Shown: in pieces, positions 1 through 8,798 of the stretch
Layout of the letters: the number at the start of each line of letters is the position of its first letter
Position numbering within the stretch: the stretch's first letter is position 1
NCBI GenBank assembly: GCA_946621465.1
Contig: CAMOOO010000001.1
Span: 310,001 to 374,000, forward strand
Direction of reading: 5' to 3'
Length of the DNA stretch: 64,000 nt
Source of the DNA: an uncultured Clostridia bacterium
GTDB taxonomy: Bacteria; Bacillota; Clostridia; Christensenellales; DTU072
Notes under the pieces: generated by a model
What the model saw: only the letters and a program-made list of their open reading frames with translations
Told to the model about the DNA's origin: nothing
The model's database searches: none
Made by a program: the position numbers and the translations under genes

Positions 1-1069
1 TCATGCCGGGAATCATGTTGAGCATATCGGACAAATTGCCCATTTTTTTCATATTCTTGAGCTGATCAAGGTAATCGTTTAAATCAAAAGAAGCATCTTT
101 CATCTTTTGAGCCATTTTTTTGGCTTCTTCTTCCGAAATTGCCTGTTCCGCTCGTTCAATTAGAGTTAGTACGTCACCCATTCCAAGTATTCTCGACGCC
201 ATTCTATCAGGATAAAATGGCTCAAGATCGGTCATCTTTTCGCCCGTTCCGCAGAATTTAATCGGTTTATTCAAGATAGCTTTGATGCTGAGCGCAGCAC
301 CGCCACGAGTATCACCGTCCAATTTGGTTAAAATAACACCGGTTATTTCCAACTTAGAATTAAAGGTACTGGCTACGGTAACACTGTCCTGACCGAGCAT
401 GGAATCGACAACCAAAAGAATTTCGTGAGGTTTAACTTTTGATTTAATATTGGATAATTCTTCCATGAGTTGCTCGTCGATATGCAACCTACCGGCAGTA
501 TCGATAATAACAACGTCATGTCCGTTTGCTTTGGCGAATGCGATGCCCTCTTCCGCAATACGAACGGGATCGATTTGTCCTTTTTCAAAAACAGGGACGT
601 CTACGCTTTTACCTACAACCTGCAACTGTTTGATAGCGGCAGGTCGATAAATATCGCCGGCAACAAGAAGCGGTTTCTTACCTTTCTTTTTGAGCATCAT
701 AGCCAGCTTTCCGCACATGGTCGTTTTACCTGCGCCTTGCAGACCGCACATAAGTATTACTGTAGGCGGAGTATCCGATATTTCCAATTTAGAATAAGTA
801 GAACCCAATAATTCTATTAGTTCTTCATGGACGATTTTAACGACCTCTTGAGAGGCGTTTAATCCTTTTAAAATATTCTCACCCGTAGCTTTAGCACTTA
901 CTTTTGAAATGAAATCTTTTACGACGCTGAAATTAACGTCTGCTTCCAAAAGAGCAATCCTGATTTCTCTCATTGCCGTTTTAATTTCCAGTTCTGTCAG
1001 TTGGGATTTATTCTTCAACTTGGAAAAAACGTGATTTAATTTATCCGATAGTGAACTGAATGCAGCCAT
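1..1069 (-). CDS. ffh: Signal recognition particle protein Ffh, 3'-truncated by window edge
   Basis: SRP54-family GTPase that binds 4.5S RNA and signal peptides and targets ribosomes to the membrane through FtsY. The reading frame is open from the ATG at 1069 to base 2, giving 356 codons. The visible start is MAAFSSLSDKLNHVFSKLK, typical of the N domain. A GLQGAGKTT P-loop lies near residue 109. The M domain is entered at the edge, where the translation reads MLNMIPGM; roughly 90 C-terminal residues are outside the window. The start overlaps the ylxM stop (TAATG), so the two are translationally coupled. Confidence 0.96.
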   Translation of the reverse strand, partial: MAAFSSLSDKLNHVFSKLKNKSQLTELEIKTAMREIRIALLEADVNFSVVKDFISKVSAKATGENILKGLNASQEVVKIVHEELIELLGSTYSKLEISDTPPTVILMCGLQGAGKTTMCGKLAMMLKKKGKKPLLVAGDIYRPAAIKQLQVVGKSVDVPVFEKGQIDPVRIAEEGIAFAKANGHDVVIIDTAGRLHIDEQLMEELSNIKSKVKPHEILLVVDSMLGQDSVTVASTFNSKLEITGVILTKLDGDTRGGAALSIKAILNKPIKFCGTGEKMTDLEPFYPDRMASRILGMGDVLTLIERAEQAISEEEAKKMAQKMKDASFDLNDYLDQLKNMKKMGNLSDMLNMIPGM

Positions 1070-1392
1070 TATATCTCCTTAATTTCTTTCTGTAATCTTA
1101 TGAGACGATCTTTCGTCTCTGCATCCGGGACTGATAAAATGATTTCATCCGTCAAAGAAATTATTTTACGAATTTTTTTTATCAAACCGAGTTTATCCTC
1201 ATATGAGTTGAGCTTTTCTACTGATCTTGCGATTATTTCCTGCGCCGCTTGTCTTGTTATGAAATACTCGTCCGAAATTTCAGATAAGCTGAGATCCATA
1301 TCACAATAGGAGCGAAGGATCTCCCGCTGACGATCGGTCAGCATCCCACCATAATAATCCAGTAATAAACTCGTTTCAATTTTATCTTTCAT
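1069..1392 (-). CDS. ylxM: YlxM/UPF0122 family putative DNA-binding protein
   Basis: A 107-aa helix-turn-helix protein of the YlxM (p13-like) family, which sits directly upstream of ffh in most Bacillota and is thought to modulate SRP expression or function. The central stretch from YGGMLTDRQREILRSY through ISRQ-like ITRQAAQEII is the sigma-region-4-like HTH. It shares the TAATG stop/start with ffh. The gene has its own promoter and an inverted-repeat element immediately upstream. No clear ribosome binding site precedes the ATG. Confidence 0.9.
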   Translation of the reverse strand: MKDKIETSLLLDYYGGMLTDRQREILRSYCDMDLSLSEISDEYFITRQAAQEIIARSVEKLNSYEDKLGLIKKIRKIISLTDEIILSVPDAETKDRLIRLQKEIKEI

Positions 1393-1400
1393 TTTATTCA

Positions 1401-1437
1401 GTGTAAAGTGATTTTGCTTTACACCTATATTTTACAC
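1401..1437. promoter_or_regulatory. TTTACAC repeat operator or leader hairpin upstream of ylxM
   Basis: GTGTAAAG (1401-1408) and CTTTACAC (1417-1424) form a perfect 8-bp inverted repeat with an 8-nt spacer. A third half-site, TTTTACAC (1430-1437), overlaps the ylxM -10 box. The arrangement suits either a repressor operator over the start site or an RNA hairpin at the 5' end of the ylxM-ffh mRNA. The cognate factor is unknown. Confidence 0.5.
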
Positions 1438-1456
1438 TATTTTTGCTATCTGTCAA
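1429..1456 (-). promoter_or_regulatory. Promoter for ylxM-ffh
   Basis: On the minus strand a TTGACA -35 (1451-1456) and TAAAAT -10 (1429-1434) are separated by 16 nt. The predicted start of transcription is near 1422, inside the inverted repeat at 1401-1424. Confidence 0.65.
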
Positions 1457-1483
1457 GCATTTTTAAAAACAATTGTAATTTGC

Positions 1484-1513
1484 TTGACAAGAAGTTAGCA
1501 GTCTATGTATAAT
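1484..1513 (+). promoter_or_regulatory. Sigma-A promoter of clpB
   Basis: TTGACA (1484-1489) and TATAAT (1508-1513) with an 18-nt spacer are both consensus hexamers. The -10 box is embedded in a CIRCE-like inverted repeat. A good AGGAGG ribosome binding site precedes the clpB ATG. Confidence 0.8.
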
Positions 1514-1521
1514 ATTGCTAA
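1495..1521. promoter_or_regulatory. CIRCE-like HrcA operator at clpB
   Basis: TTAGCAGTC (1495-1503), nine bases, then TATTGCTAA (1513-1521). The HrcA consensus is TTAGCACTC-N9-GAGTGCTAA, so the halves match 8/9 and 7/9 with exact N9 spacing. An additional right half-like copy, AACTGCTAA, lies at 1536-1544. It straddles the -10 box, as expected for repression of a heat-shock gene. Confidence 0.6.
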
Positions 1522-1565
1522 CAGTTGATTATAATAACTGCTAATATGTTCAGGAGGATGCAAAA

Positions 1566-4154
1566 ATGAATAACGATAAATTGACTCAAAAGACAACCGA
1601 AGCACTGCAAAATGCCCAACGAATCTGTCAAGGCAATCGAAATCCGGAACTAACTTCCCAGCACCTTGCTTTTGCTCTGTTGACAGATCAAGACGGTTTT
1701 ATCGGCAATTTAATCAATAATTGTACTTCCGATAAAAAATTAATTATAAAAAAATTGGAGGATACAATTAGCTCTTTGCCAAAAGTTTCCGGTTCGGAAG
1801 ATAAAATCTATTTATCAACTGAACTTAATAACGTTTTGAATTATGCCGAAGAACTGGCAAGAAAACAAGGTGACGAGTACGTGAGCGTGGAACATATAAT
1901 GGAATCCATTCTCGAAAAAAGCAGATCGTGCGCAAATATATTTAAGGAATACGGCGTTACCCTACCCGTATTCAGAGAAAAATTATCTCAAATAAAAAAG
2001 AATAAAAAAGTTAAAACAGATAATCCGGAGATCGAGTACGAAGCATTAACCAAATACGGCACTGACCTGACAAAACGTGCCGCAGAGAATAAACTGGATC
2101 CTGTTATAGGTAGAGACGATGAAATAAGAAACGTCATTCGTATCCTGTCCCGTAAAACGAAAAACAATCCTGTACTGATCGGTGAACCGGGCGTAGGAAA
2201 AACCGCTATTGCGGAAGGATTATCTATCAGAATCGTACGCGGAGACGTGCCGGAGAGTTTAAAAAACAAAACTGTATTCTCTCTCGATATGGGCGCACTG
2301 ATTGCCGGGGCAAAGTACAGAGGTGAATTTGAAGAAAGATTAAAAGCCGTACTAAATGAAGTAAAGGACAGCGAAGGAAGAATTCTTCTGTTTATTGATG
2401 AATTGCATACGATTGTCGGCGCAGGAAAAAGCGATTCTGCAATGGACGCCGGCAACCTACTTAAACCGCTCCTTGCGCGTGGAGAACTCCATTGCATCGG
2501 CGCAACTACTCTCGATGAATACAGAAAATATATCGAAAAGGATGCCGCGCTTGAACGTCGTTTTCAACCGGTTATGGTTGACGAACCATCCGTTGACGAT
2601 ACTATCGCCATTTTGAGAGGTTTAAAGGAACGATATGAAATATATCACGGCGTTCAAATTACTGACGCCGCCCTGGTTAGCGCCGCAACGTTAAGTAATC
2701 GTTATATTTCCGATCGTTTCTTGCCGGACAAAGCAATTGACCTTGTTGACGAAGCATGCGCGGTCATTAAAACAGAGATCGGTTCAATGCCGATTGAAAT
2801 GGATGAAATCAACAGAAAAATCATTCAATTGGAAATTGAAGAAACTGCCCTGAAAAAGGAAACGGATAAGCTCTCTATTGAAAGATTAAAGACCATTAAA
2901 TCGGAGCTATCAGAACTACGAGAAAAGTTCAATGAACTTAAAATACGGTTAGAAGCGGAAAAATCAGGCATTGACTCGGTTAATTCGGTAAAACAAGAAA
3001 TAGACAGAATCAATGGAGAAATCGAGATTGCGCGCCGTTCGTACGATTATGAAAAAGCAGGCAAGTTACAATACGGAGATCTACCGAAACTTCAACAAAA
3101 ATTAAAAGAACTGCAAGAAAATCCGGATAAAAAACACGATACTCTCCTCAGAAACAAAGTAACCGAAGAAGAGATTCAGCAAATTGTTTCTCGTTGGACA
3201 GGTATTCCGGTAACTAAATTGATGGAGACCGAACGTAAAAAATTCTTATCATTGGAAGATACGCTTCATAAAAGAGTTATCGGGCAGGACGAGGGAGTTC
3301 GGTTGGTTAGTGAGGCTTTACTACGTTCTCGCGCAGGGATATCCGATATGAACCGTCCGATAGGTTCCTTTTTGTTCCTCGGTCCTACGGGCGTAGGCAA
3401 AACGGAACTAGCAAAAACTCTCGCTGCCAATCTTTTTGATGATGAAAAGAATATCGTACGTATTGATATGAGCGAGTATATGGAGAAATTCAGCGTTTCC
3501 AGACTTATCGGCGCGCCTCCGGGATACGTTGGATATGACGAAGGAGGACAATTGACCGAGGCAGTCAGAAGAAAGCCCTACTCTGTCGTTCTTTTCGACG
3601 AAATAGAAAAGGCTCATCCCGACGTATTCAATATTCTACTTCAGGTCCTTGATGACGGACGGATAACGGACTCACAAGGTCGTACCGTTAATTTTAAAAA
3701 TACAATTATTATCATGACGAGTAACCTCGGTAGTTCCGCTTTGCTTGACGGAATAGATCAAGAAGGCAATATTACCGAAGAAGCCAAACAGGAAGTAAAT
3801 GAGTTGTTGAAAAAGAGCTTCCGACCGGAGTTTTTAAACAGAATGGATGAGATAATATTCTTTAAGCCACTCACTTTCGATAATATGATTCATATCGTCG
3901 ATCTTATTTTGGCAGGACTTAAAACACGTCTGAATGAAAAACAAATTAACTTCGACATCACCGAAAAAGCAAAGAGAAATATCGTTGCTTCAGCATACGA
4001 TCCTCAATTCGGCGCTCGCCCGCTAAAACGTTTTGTCCAAAGTCGTATAGAAACATTACTTGCAAAAACAATATTGCAAGAAGATATCGGTCCTGGTGAC
4101 AAATTGACCGTCGATATTGACGAAAATAATCAATACGTCGTAAAAATAAATTAA
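1566..4154 (+). CDS. clpB: ATP-dependent disaggregase ClpB
   Basis: Hsp100 chaperone that threads aggregated proteins and works with DnaK/DnaJ/GrpE in the cytoplasm. At 862 aa it has full family length: N-terminal Clp repeat domain, first AAA+ module with Walker A GEPGVGKT at about 206-213 and LFIDELH Walker B near 275, a coiled-coil M domain at about 400-525 that distinguishes ClpB from ClpC, and a second AAA+ module with GPTGVGKT near 606. The ATG is preceded by AGGAGG at optimal spacing. It is divergent from ylxM and converges on hemW across a shared terminator. CIRCE-like sequence at the promoter suggests HrcA control. Confidence 0.98.
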   Translation: MNNDKLTQKTTEALQNAQRICQGNRNPELTSQHLAFALLTDQDGFIGNLINNCTSDKKLIIKKLEDTISSLPKVSGSEDKIYLSTELNNVLNYAEELARKQGDEYVSVEHIMESILEKSRSCANIFKEYGVTLPVFREKLSQIKKNKKVKTDNPEIEYEALTKYGTDLTKRAAENKLDPVIGRDDEIRNVIRILSRKTKNNPVLIGEPGVGKTAIAEGLSIRIVRGDVPESLKNKTVFSLDMGALIAGAKYRGEFEERLKAVLNEVKDSEGRILLFIDELHTIVGAGKSDSAMDAGNLLKPLLARGELHCIGATTLDEYRKYIEKDAALERRFQPVMVDEPSVDDTIAILRGLKERYEIYHGVQITDAALVSAATLSNRYISDRFLPDKAIDLVDEACAVIKTEIGSMPIEMDEINRKIIQLEIEETALKKETDKLSIERLKTIKSELSELREKFNELKIRLEAEKSGIDSVNSVKQEIDRINGEIEIARRSYDYEKAGKLQYGDLPKLQQKLKELQENPDKKHDTLLRNKVTEEEIQQIVSRWTGIPVTKLMETERKKFLSLEDTLHKRVIGQDEGVRLVSEALLRSRAGISDMNRPIGSFLFLGPTGVGKTELAKTLAANLFDDEKNIVRIDMSEYMEKFSVSRLIGAPPGYVGYDEGGQLTEAVRRKPYSVVLFDEIEKAHPDVFNILLQVLDDGRITDSQGRTVNFKNTIIIMTSNLGSSALLDGIDQEGNITEEAKQEVNELLKKSFRPEFLNRMDEIIFFKPLTFDNMIHIVDLILAGLKTRLNEKQINFDITEKAKRNIVASAYDPQFGARPLKRFVQSRIETLLAKTILQEDIGPGDKLTVDIDENNQYVVKIN

Positions 4155-4172
4155 TATTTTCTGATTTCTATT

Positions 4173-4201
4173 AAAATCCCTCTAATTTAGAGGGATTTTT
4201 T
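4173..4201. terminator. Bidirectional terminator between clpB and hemW
   Basis: An 11-bp stem, AAAATCCCTCT paired with AGAGGGATTTT around an AATTT loop, is followed by a T-run on the plus strand and has an A-run/T-run symmetry that serves the convergent hemW transcript. Confidence 0.9.
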
Positions 4202-5308
4202 TTAATCACTTAATAAGGAAATAATGATACTGTTCTGAACCGAAAAATACTGCGGTAAAATAGACAGCCTTCCGTTTTTGATTTTAACATACTTTTTGAC
4301 GCTGTCCAGTTTATCGGCATAGTCGCGCATAAAGTCAACGGAAAATTTTTTGTCGAATTCTGAGATGTTAAGACCTTTTACCGTTCTTAGGGACAACATG
4401 ATGGTCTCCATGATTTCCATTTCCGTCGAGTGCTTTCTTTCGACCTTTTCCAATCCGTTTCCGGAATGATGTCCTAGCAAATACTCTTTCAAATCGTTTT
4501 TATTATAATATCTTCTACCGTTATAATAAGAATGAGCGGATGGTCCTACGCCTATATAAGGCTTCATTTCCCAATAATTGCTGTTATGAATCCCCTCTTT
4601 TCCAAGTCTGGAATAATTGCTTGTTTCGTACCTGTATAATCCGAATTGTCTACAAGTATCGGTCAAAACGTCATACTGATCGGCAGTTTCATCGTCACTA
4701 GTAGGGAAAAACAACTTATCTTTAATCATTTTCTTTATAACCGATCTTTGAGGAACAGATAACATATAGCCGGAAAGATGAGTTACAAACGGTTGGATTT
4801 TAGTAACGTCATCTACAATATCTTGAGATTTATTCAGCCCTAAAATAAGGTCAGCGCTGACGTTATCAAAAATATTCCTGGCTTTGTCTAAGGTGGAAAG
4901 CGCCTTTTTAGCCGTATGCAATCTTCCTATCGACTTTAAAAGATCATCGTTTAAGGTCTGTACTCCAATACTGACGCGGTTAATTCCTATCTTTTTATAA
5001 TCAGACAAATAGCTGTCCGAACTGGGATTGACCTCTATCGTCGATTCCTCTACCTGCATTGGATAAACGTTGCAAATTGTATTAAAAATCTTTTCTACTT
5101 GCTCCGGTGAAAGTAAACTGGGTGTTCCGCCCCCAAAATACACCGTTGTAATTAGCGCCGGAAACCGACTGCCACACAAAGTGATCTCATTGCAGAGTTC
5201 GTCAACGAAATCATTTAATAAATCTCTGTCCGTACATGAAAAGAAATCACAATAATTACACCTTTTTTTGCAAAAAGGAATATGAATATATAGTCCTGCT
5301 TCAGTCAT
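4202..5308 (-). CDS. hemW: Radical SAM protein HemW (HemN-like)
   Basis: A 368-aa radical SAM protein of the HemW group, a haem-binding chaperone related to oxygen-independent coproporphyrinogen III oxidase. The N-terminal CKKRCNYC gives the CxxxCxxC cluster ligands at C13, C17 and C20, followed by YFGGGTPS. The cysteine spacing and its position downstream of lepA match HemW rather than true HemN. The start overlaps the lepA stop by 4 nt, indicating a lepA-hemW operon. Confidence 0.93.
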   Translation of the reverse strand: MTEAGLYIHIPFCKKRCNYCDFFSCTDRDLLNDFVDELCNEITLCGSRFPALITTVYFGGGTPSLLSPEQVEKIFNTICNVYPMQVEESTIEVNPSSDSYLSDYKKIGINRVSIGVQTLNDDLLKSIGRLHTAKKALSTLDKARNIFDNVSADLILGLNKSQDIVDDVTKIQPFVTHLSGYMLSVPQRSVIKKMIKDKLFFPTSDDETADQYDVLTDTCRQFGLYRYETSNYSRLGKEGIHNSNYWEMKPYIGVGPSAHSYYNGRRYYNKNDLKEYLLGHHSGNGLEKVERKHSTEMEIMETIMLSLRTVKGLNISEFDKKFSVDFMRDYADKLDSVKKYVKIKNGRLSILPQYFSVQNSIIISLLSD

Positions 5309-7113
5309 TGTTTTGAATCAAATTTAAGGATAGACATAAACGCTTCGCTCGGTATCTGAACGTTACCGACCTGGCGCATACGTTTTTTACCCTCTTTTTG
5401 CTTTTCCAACAATTTTTTCTTACGGGTAATATCGCCGCCGTAACATTTAGCAAGGACGTCTTTTCGGAGTGCTTTTACCGTTTCACGCGCAATGACTTTA
5501 TTACCGATTGCCGCTTGAATGGGAATTTCAAACAACTGCCTGGGTATAACGTCTTTTAACTTTTCGGCAATGGCTCTACCTCTTGCATAAGCCTGCTCAC
5601 GATGAACGATAATACTCAGCGCATCGCATACCTCGCCGTTAAGAAGTATATCCAATTTTACTAAATCATCCGGATTATACCCATCTAATTCATAATCCAA
5701 ACTGGCGTAACCTCTGGTTTTGGATTTAAGATTATCGAAAAAGTCGTAAACAATCTCACTAAGCGGCATACGGTATTCCACCTGAACGCGGCTTTTATCC
5801 AAATAGACGAGGTTGATATATACCCCCCTCTTTTCTTGACACAATTCCATGATTGCTCCGACGTATTCGGGAGGAGTATAAATATGAACGCGTACGATTG
5901 GTTCTTCTATTTTATCAATTTCCGTCGTTTGCGGCAGTTTAGACGGGTTATCAATAATCAATTGCGTCCCATCTGTTTTCGTTACATAGTAAGAAACGCT
6001 CGGCGCAGTCGTAATGAGATCGAGGTCAAATTCCCTTTCCAATCTCTCTTCAATAATTTCCATATGGAGTAGACCTAAAAAACCACAGCGGAAACCAAAT
6101 CCAAGCGCAATAGAATTTTCCGGTTCAAAAACGAGCGCGGCATCGTTTAAATTCAATTTTTCAAGCGCGTCTCGTAAATCATTATATTTACTGCCGTCTG
6201 CCGGGAACACCCCTGCAAAAACCATCGGTTGAACCTTTTTATATCCGGCAAGAGGCTCTTTTGCAGGCATAGCGGCATTAGTGATCGTATCGCCGACAGA
6301 AGTATCCTTGACGTTTTTTATACTTGCGCAAATATAACCTACGTCACCGGCGTACAAGGCGGAAACTGGCTGCATATTGGGAGAAAATACACCAACTTCG
6401 GTAACGTCAAACTCTTTTCCGTTACTCATAAAACGTATTCTATCCCCTGCTTTTACCGTTCCGTCCTTTATTCTAACGTTGCAAATTGCACCTTTATAGT
6501 TATCGTATAAAGAATCGAAAATAAGAGCCTTTAAGGGAGCATTTTCATCGCCGCTAGGCGCAGGTAAATTTTCAACGATCTGGTCAAGCACTTGTTCGAC
6601 GTTCGTTCCGTCTTTGGCGCTGATAAGGGGCGCAGAATGTGCGTCGATACCGATTACGTCTTCTATTTCGGCAATCACTTTATCCGGCTGTGCGCTAGGC
6701 AAATCTATTTTATTTATGACAGGTAAAATTTCCAAATCATTATCGAGCGCAAGATATACGTTGGTTAACGTTTGCGCCTCAACACCTTGCGTTGCGTCAA
6801 CAATAAGTATTGCTCCCTCGCAAGCGGCAAGAGACCGACTGACTTCATACGTAAAGTCAACGTGTCCGGGTGTATCTATCAAATTAAAGGTATATTCTTC
6901 GCCTTTATATTTATAAAACATTCTGACCGGCGTCAATTTAATGGTAATTCCCCTCTCCCTTTCAATATCCATGGAATCAAGAAGTTGCTCTTTCATGTCA
7001 CGTTCGCTTACCTGACCGGTCTTTTCCATAATTCTATCGGCAAGTGTACTCTTACCGTGATCAATATGGGCTACAATACAAAAATTACGAATTCTGCTTT
7101 TTCTGTCTGTCAT
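5305..7113 (-). CDS. lepA: Elongation factor 4 (LepA), back-translocating GTPase
   Basis: Ribosome-associated translational GTPase, 602 aa, the usual length. The G1 motif AHIDHGKST is at residues 15-23, then DTPGHVDF and NKIDLP. The LepA-specific C-terminal domain ends with the [16 protein letters not shown] basic segment. It is the first gene of lepA-hemW; only a weak GAG-type ribosome binding site lies before the ATG. Confidence 0.98.
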   Translation of the reverse strand: MTDRKSRIRNFCIVAHIDHGKSTLADRIMEKTGQVSERDMKEQLLDSMDIERERGITIKLTPVRMFYKYKGEEYTFNLIDTPGHVDFTYEVSRSLAACEGAILIVDATQGVEAQTLTNVYLALDNDLEILPVINKIDLPSAQPDKVIAEIEDVIGIDAHSAPLISAKDGTNVEQVLDQIVENLPAPSGDENAPLKALIFDSLYDNYKGAICNVRIKDGTVKAGDRIRFMSNGKEFDVTEVGVFSPNMQPVSALYAGDVGYICASIKNVKDTSVGDTITNAAMPAKEPLAGYKKVQPMVFAGVFPADGSKYNDLRDALEKLNLNDAALVFEPENSIALGFGFRCGFLGLLHMEIIEERLEREFDLDLITTAPSVSYYVTKTDGTQLIIDNPSKLPQTTEIDKIEEPIVRVHIYTPPEYVGAIMELCQEKRGVYINLVYLDKSRVQVEYRMPLSEIVYDFFDNLKSKTRGYASLDYELDGYNPDDLVKLDILLNGEVCDALSIIVHREQAYARGRAIAEKLKDVIPRQLFEIPIQAAIGNKVIARETVKALRKDVLAKCYGGDITRKKKLLEKQKEGKKRMRQVGNVQIPSEAFMSILKFDSKQ

Positions 7114-7133
7114 AATTATCTCAATTTTAAATT

Positions 7134-7162
7134 ATTATACAAAAAAAAATAATAAATATCAA
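7134..7162 (-). promoter_or_regulatory. Promoter of lepA-hemW
   Basis: Minus strand TTGATA (7157-7162), 17-nt spacer, TATAAT (7134-7139). The predicted 5' leader of lepA is only about 14 nt. Confidence 0.75.
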
Positions 7163-7203
7163 TAAAATTTATCCTTATTGTTTATTTTTTAAAAGGAATG
7201 ATG

Positions 7204-7216
7204 TATAATTGAAATA
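7204..7216 (+). promoter_or_regulatory. -10 element next to the LUD gene start, probably leaderless
   Basis: TATAAT at 7204-7209 ends 6 nt before the ATG at 7216. A weak -35 (TTTATT, 7181-7186) would give a 17-nt spacer. The predicted transcription start coincides with the start codon. Confidence 0.5.
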
Positions 7217-7824
7217 TGAAATCAATAGATACAATTAAAAATAATTTTGAAAAAAGAGGTTTTTCCTTTTCTTATCACAAAGAAGTCAAGGAAGCAATTG
7301 AGTTTATTCTGCAATTGATCCCCGAAAAATCCACTGTCGGCTTTGGTGGTAGCGTAACTGTGACGGAAAGCGGTCTGCTTTCTGCAATGCAACAGAAAGA
7401 TTACCAATTGATACATAGAGCGTTAATTTCCGATCTACCGGTAGATGTTATATTTAAAAAGATATACGAAAGTGATTGGTTCATTTCAAGCGCAAATGCT
7501 TTAACAGAAAATGGAGAAATCATCAATATCGACGGACGTGGCAATCGCGTTTCGGCTATTCTGGACGGACCCAAAAACGTGGTTATTTTTTGCGGACAAA
7601 ATAAAATTGTGGAAAACATCGAAAAAGGAATAGAAAGAACAAGAAATATAGCTTCGCCGAAAAATTGCGTCAGATTAAAGAAAAAAACGCCCTGCGCAAT
7701 AACCGGGAAATGCATGAACTGCAACAGTACCGAAACAATTTGTCGTGCGACGGTTATTTTGCATCATCCGACATCAGGTACTAACGTATACGTTGTGGTA
7801 GCCGGCGCTGACCTGGGCTACTAA
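7216..7824 (+). CDS. LUD domain protein (LutC/YkgG-like)
   Basis: A 202-aa stand-alone LUD (DUF162) protein, the family of lactate-utilisation subunit LutC. Conserved blocks include GFGGSVTVTESG, SANALTENGEIINIDGRGNRV, DGPKNVVIFCGQNKIV and a Cys-bearing TPCAITGKCMNC. The LutA and LutB partners are not adjacent, so a role in lactate oxidation is not shown here. It is followed 14 nt later by a phosphodiesterase gene with its own AGGAGG site, so the two are probably co-transcribed. Confidence 0.85.
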   Translation: MKSIDTIKNNFEKRGFSFSYHKEVKEAIEFILQLIPEKSTVGFGGSVTVTESGLLSAMQQKDYQLIHRALISDLPVDVIFKKIYESDWFISSANALTENGEIINIDGRGNRVSAILDGPKNVVIFCGQNKIVENIEKGIERTRNIASPKNCVRLKKKTPCAITGKCMNCNSTETICRATVILHHPTSGTNVYVVVAGADLGY

Positions 7825-7838
7825 TTTTAGGAGGAAAA

Positions 7839-8567
7839 ATGTTTTTATTTGAGAAACCTATCGCTCACCGTGGATTACATGATGATTCACGCACCGAGAA
7901 CTCTATGGCTGCATTTACTTACGCGATGGAACGCGGCTATAATATTGAAACGGACGTTCATTTATTAAAATCAGGTGAAGTCGTCGTTTTCCATGATAAT
8001 ACCTTAAAGAGAGTTTGCGGAATCGACTGTAAAATTTCTTCACTTACCCTAGACGATATAAAAAGCGACCGTTATCTTTTGCCAAACGGAGAACATATTC
8101 CCCTCTTTTCGGAAATGCTTGATTTAGTCGATGGCAAGACGGGGATTTTGTTGGAACTGAAACTTAGCTTTCATCACGATCATCGTTTGGAAAAAGCAGT
8201 TTATGAATTAATTAAAGGAAAAGAAAGTTGGATCGCTGTTCAAAGTTTCAGCCCCTATATTATGAGATGGTTTCGCCGTAACGCTCCCGAATTCTATCGT
8301 GGTATACTTTCAGACAGTTACGTTCAATGGCTACATAATATTCATTTTTCCCAAACCAAACCGAACTTTATTGCTTTTAACGTAACGCGTGCTAAATCAA
8401 TTATGAAAAAATGCAAAAAAACGGGTTGTAATCTTCTCGTCTGGACAGTTCGTTCTATTGACAATCTACGTCAAGCAAAAGAATGTTCTGCAAATAACAT
8501 TATTTTTGAAAAAGTTAATCCCGAAGAAAACGGAATTACCATTGATTCCTTCCCACCTGCCAAATAA
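7839..8567 (+). CDS. Glycerophosphodiester phosphodiesterase
   Basis: A 242-aa GDPD-family TIM barrel that hydrolyses glycerophosphodiesters to glycerol-3-phosphate and an alcohol. The N-terminus AHRGLHDD, ENSMAAF, ETDVHLLKSGEVVVFHD and LLELKL carry the expected catalytic His pair and metal-binding acidic residues. There is no signal peptide, so the enzyme is cytoplasmic, acting in phospholipid turnover. An AGGAGG site precedes the ATG and a terminator follows. Confidence 0.93.
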   Translation: MFLFEKPIAHRGLHDDSRTENSMAAFTYAMERGYNIETDVHLLKSGEVVVFHDNTLKRVCGIDCKISSLTLDDIKSDRYLLPNGEHIPLFSEMLDLVDGKTGILLELKLSFHHDHRLEKAVYELIKGKESWIAVQSFSPYIMRWFRRNAPEFYRGILSDSYVQWLHNIHFSQTKPNFIAFNVTRAKSIMKKCKKTGCNLLVWTVRSIDNLRQAKECSANNIIFEKVNPEENGITIDSFPPAK

Positions 8568-8588
8568 TTACATTTATATAACTAATAT

Positions 8589-8623
8589 AACCTCCCATAC
8601 TACTCTGTATTGGGAGGTTTTTT
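8589..8623 (+). terminator. Terminator after the GDPD gene
   Basis: AACCTCCCA (8589-8597) pairs with TGGGAGGTT (8611-8619), followed by a T-run. The right arm also contains a GGGAGG that could serve as ribosome binding site for the small ORF at 8624. Confidence 0.8.
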
Positions 8624-8731
8624 ATGATGAAACTAGGTTTTACAATGGGACTGACAATCGGCGGTATAGCCGCTTTTGCTCTCCTTGAAAAAAATAAGTT
8701 TAATAGATTGATCAAAAAAGTAAAGAATTAA
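8624..8731 (+). CDS. Possible 35-aa small membrane peptide
   Basis: ATGATG start with GGGAGG (8612-8617) 6 nt upstream. The translation starts MMKLGFTMGLTIGG, continues with a short hydrophobic stretch (IAAFALL), and ends in a Lys-rich tail KKVKN. This is a common architecture for small single-pass peptides. Against it, the ribosome binding site lies in the right arm of a terminator-like hairpin. Unrecognised; real expression is uncertain. Confidence 0.4.
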   Translation: MMKLGFTMGLTIGGIAAFALLEKNKFNRLIKKVKN

Positions 8732-8751
8732 TCTGATTATTCAATATTAAA

Positions 8752-8778
8752 AATGCCGCCGGATAATCCGACGGCATT
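8752..8778 (-). terminator. Terminator of rpsO-pnp
   Basis: AATGCCG (8752-8758) pairs with CGGCATT (8772-8778), and an inner CGGA/TCCG extends the stem. On the minus strand it is followed by TTTTTAAT. Confidence 0.85.
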
Positions 8779-8798
8779 GTTATTTAGCATCAATTAAA

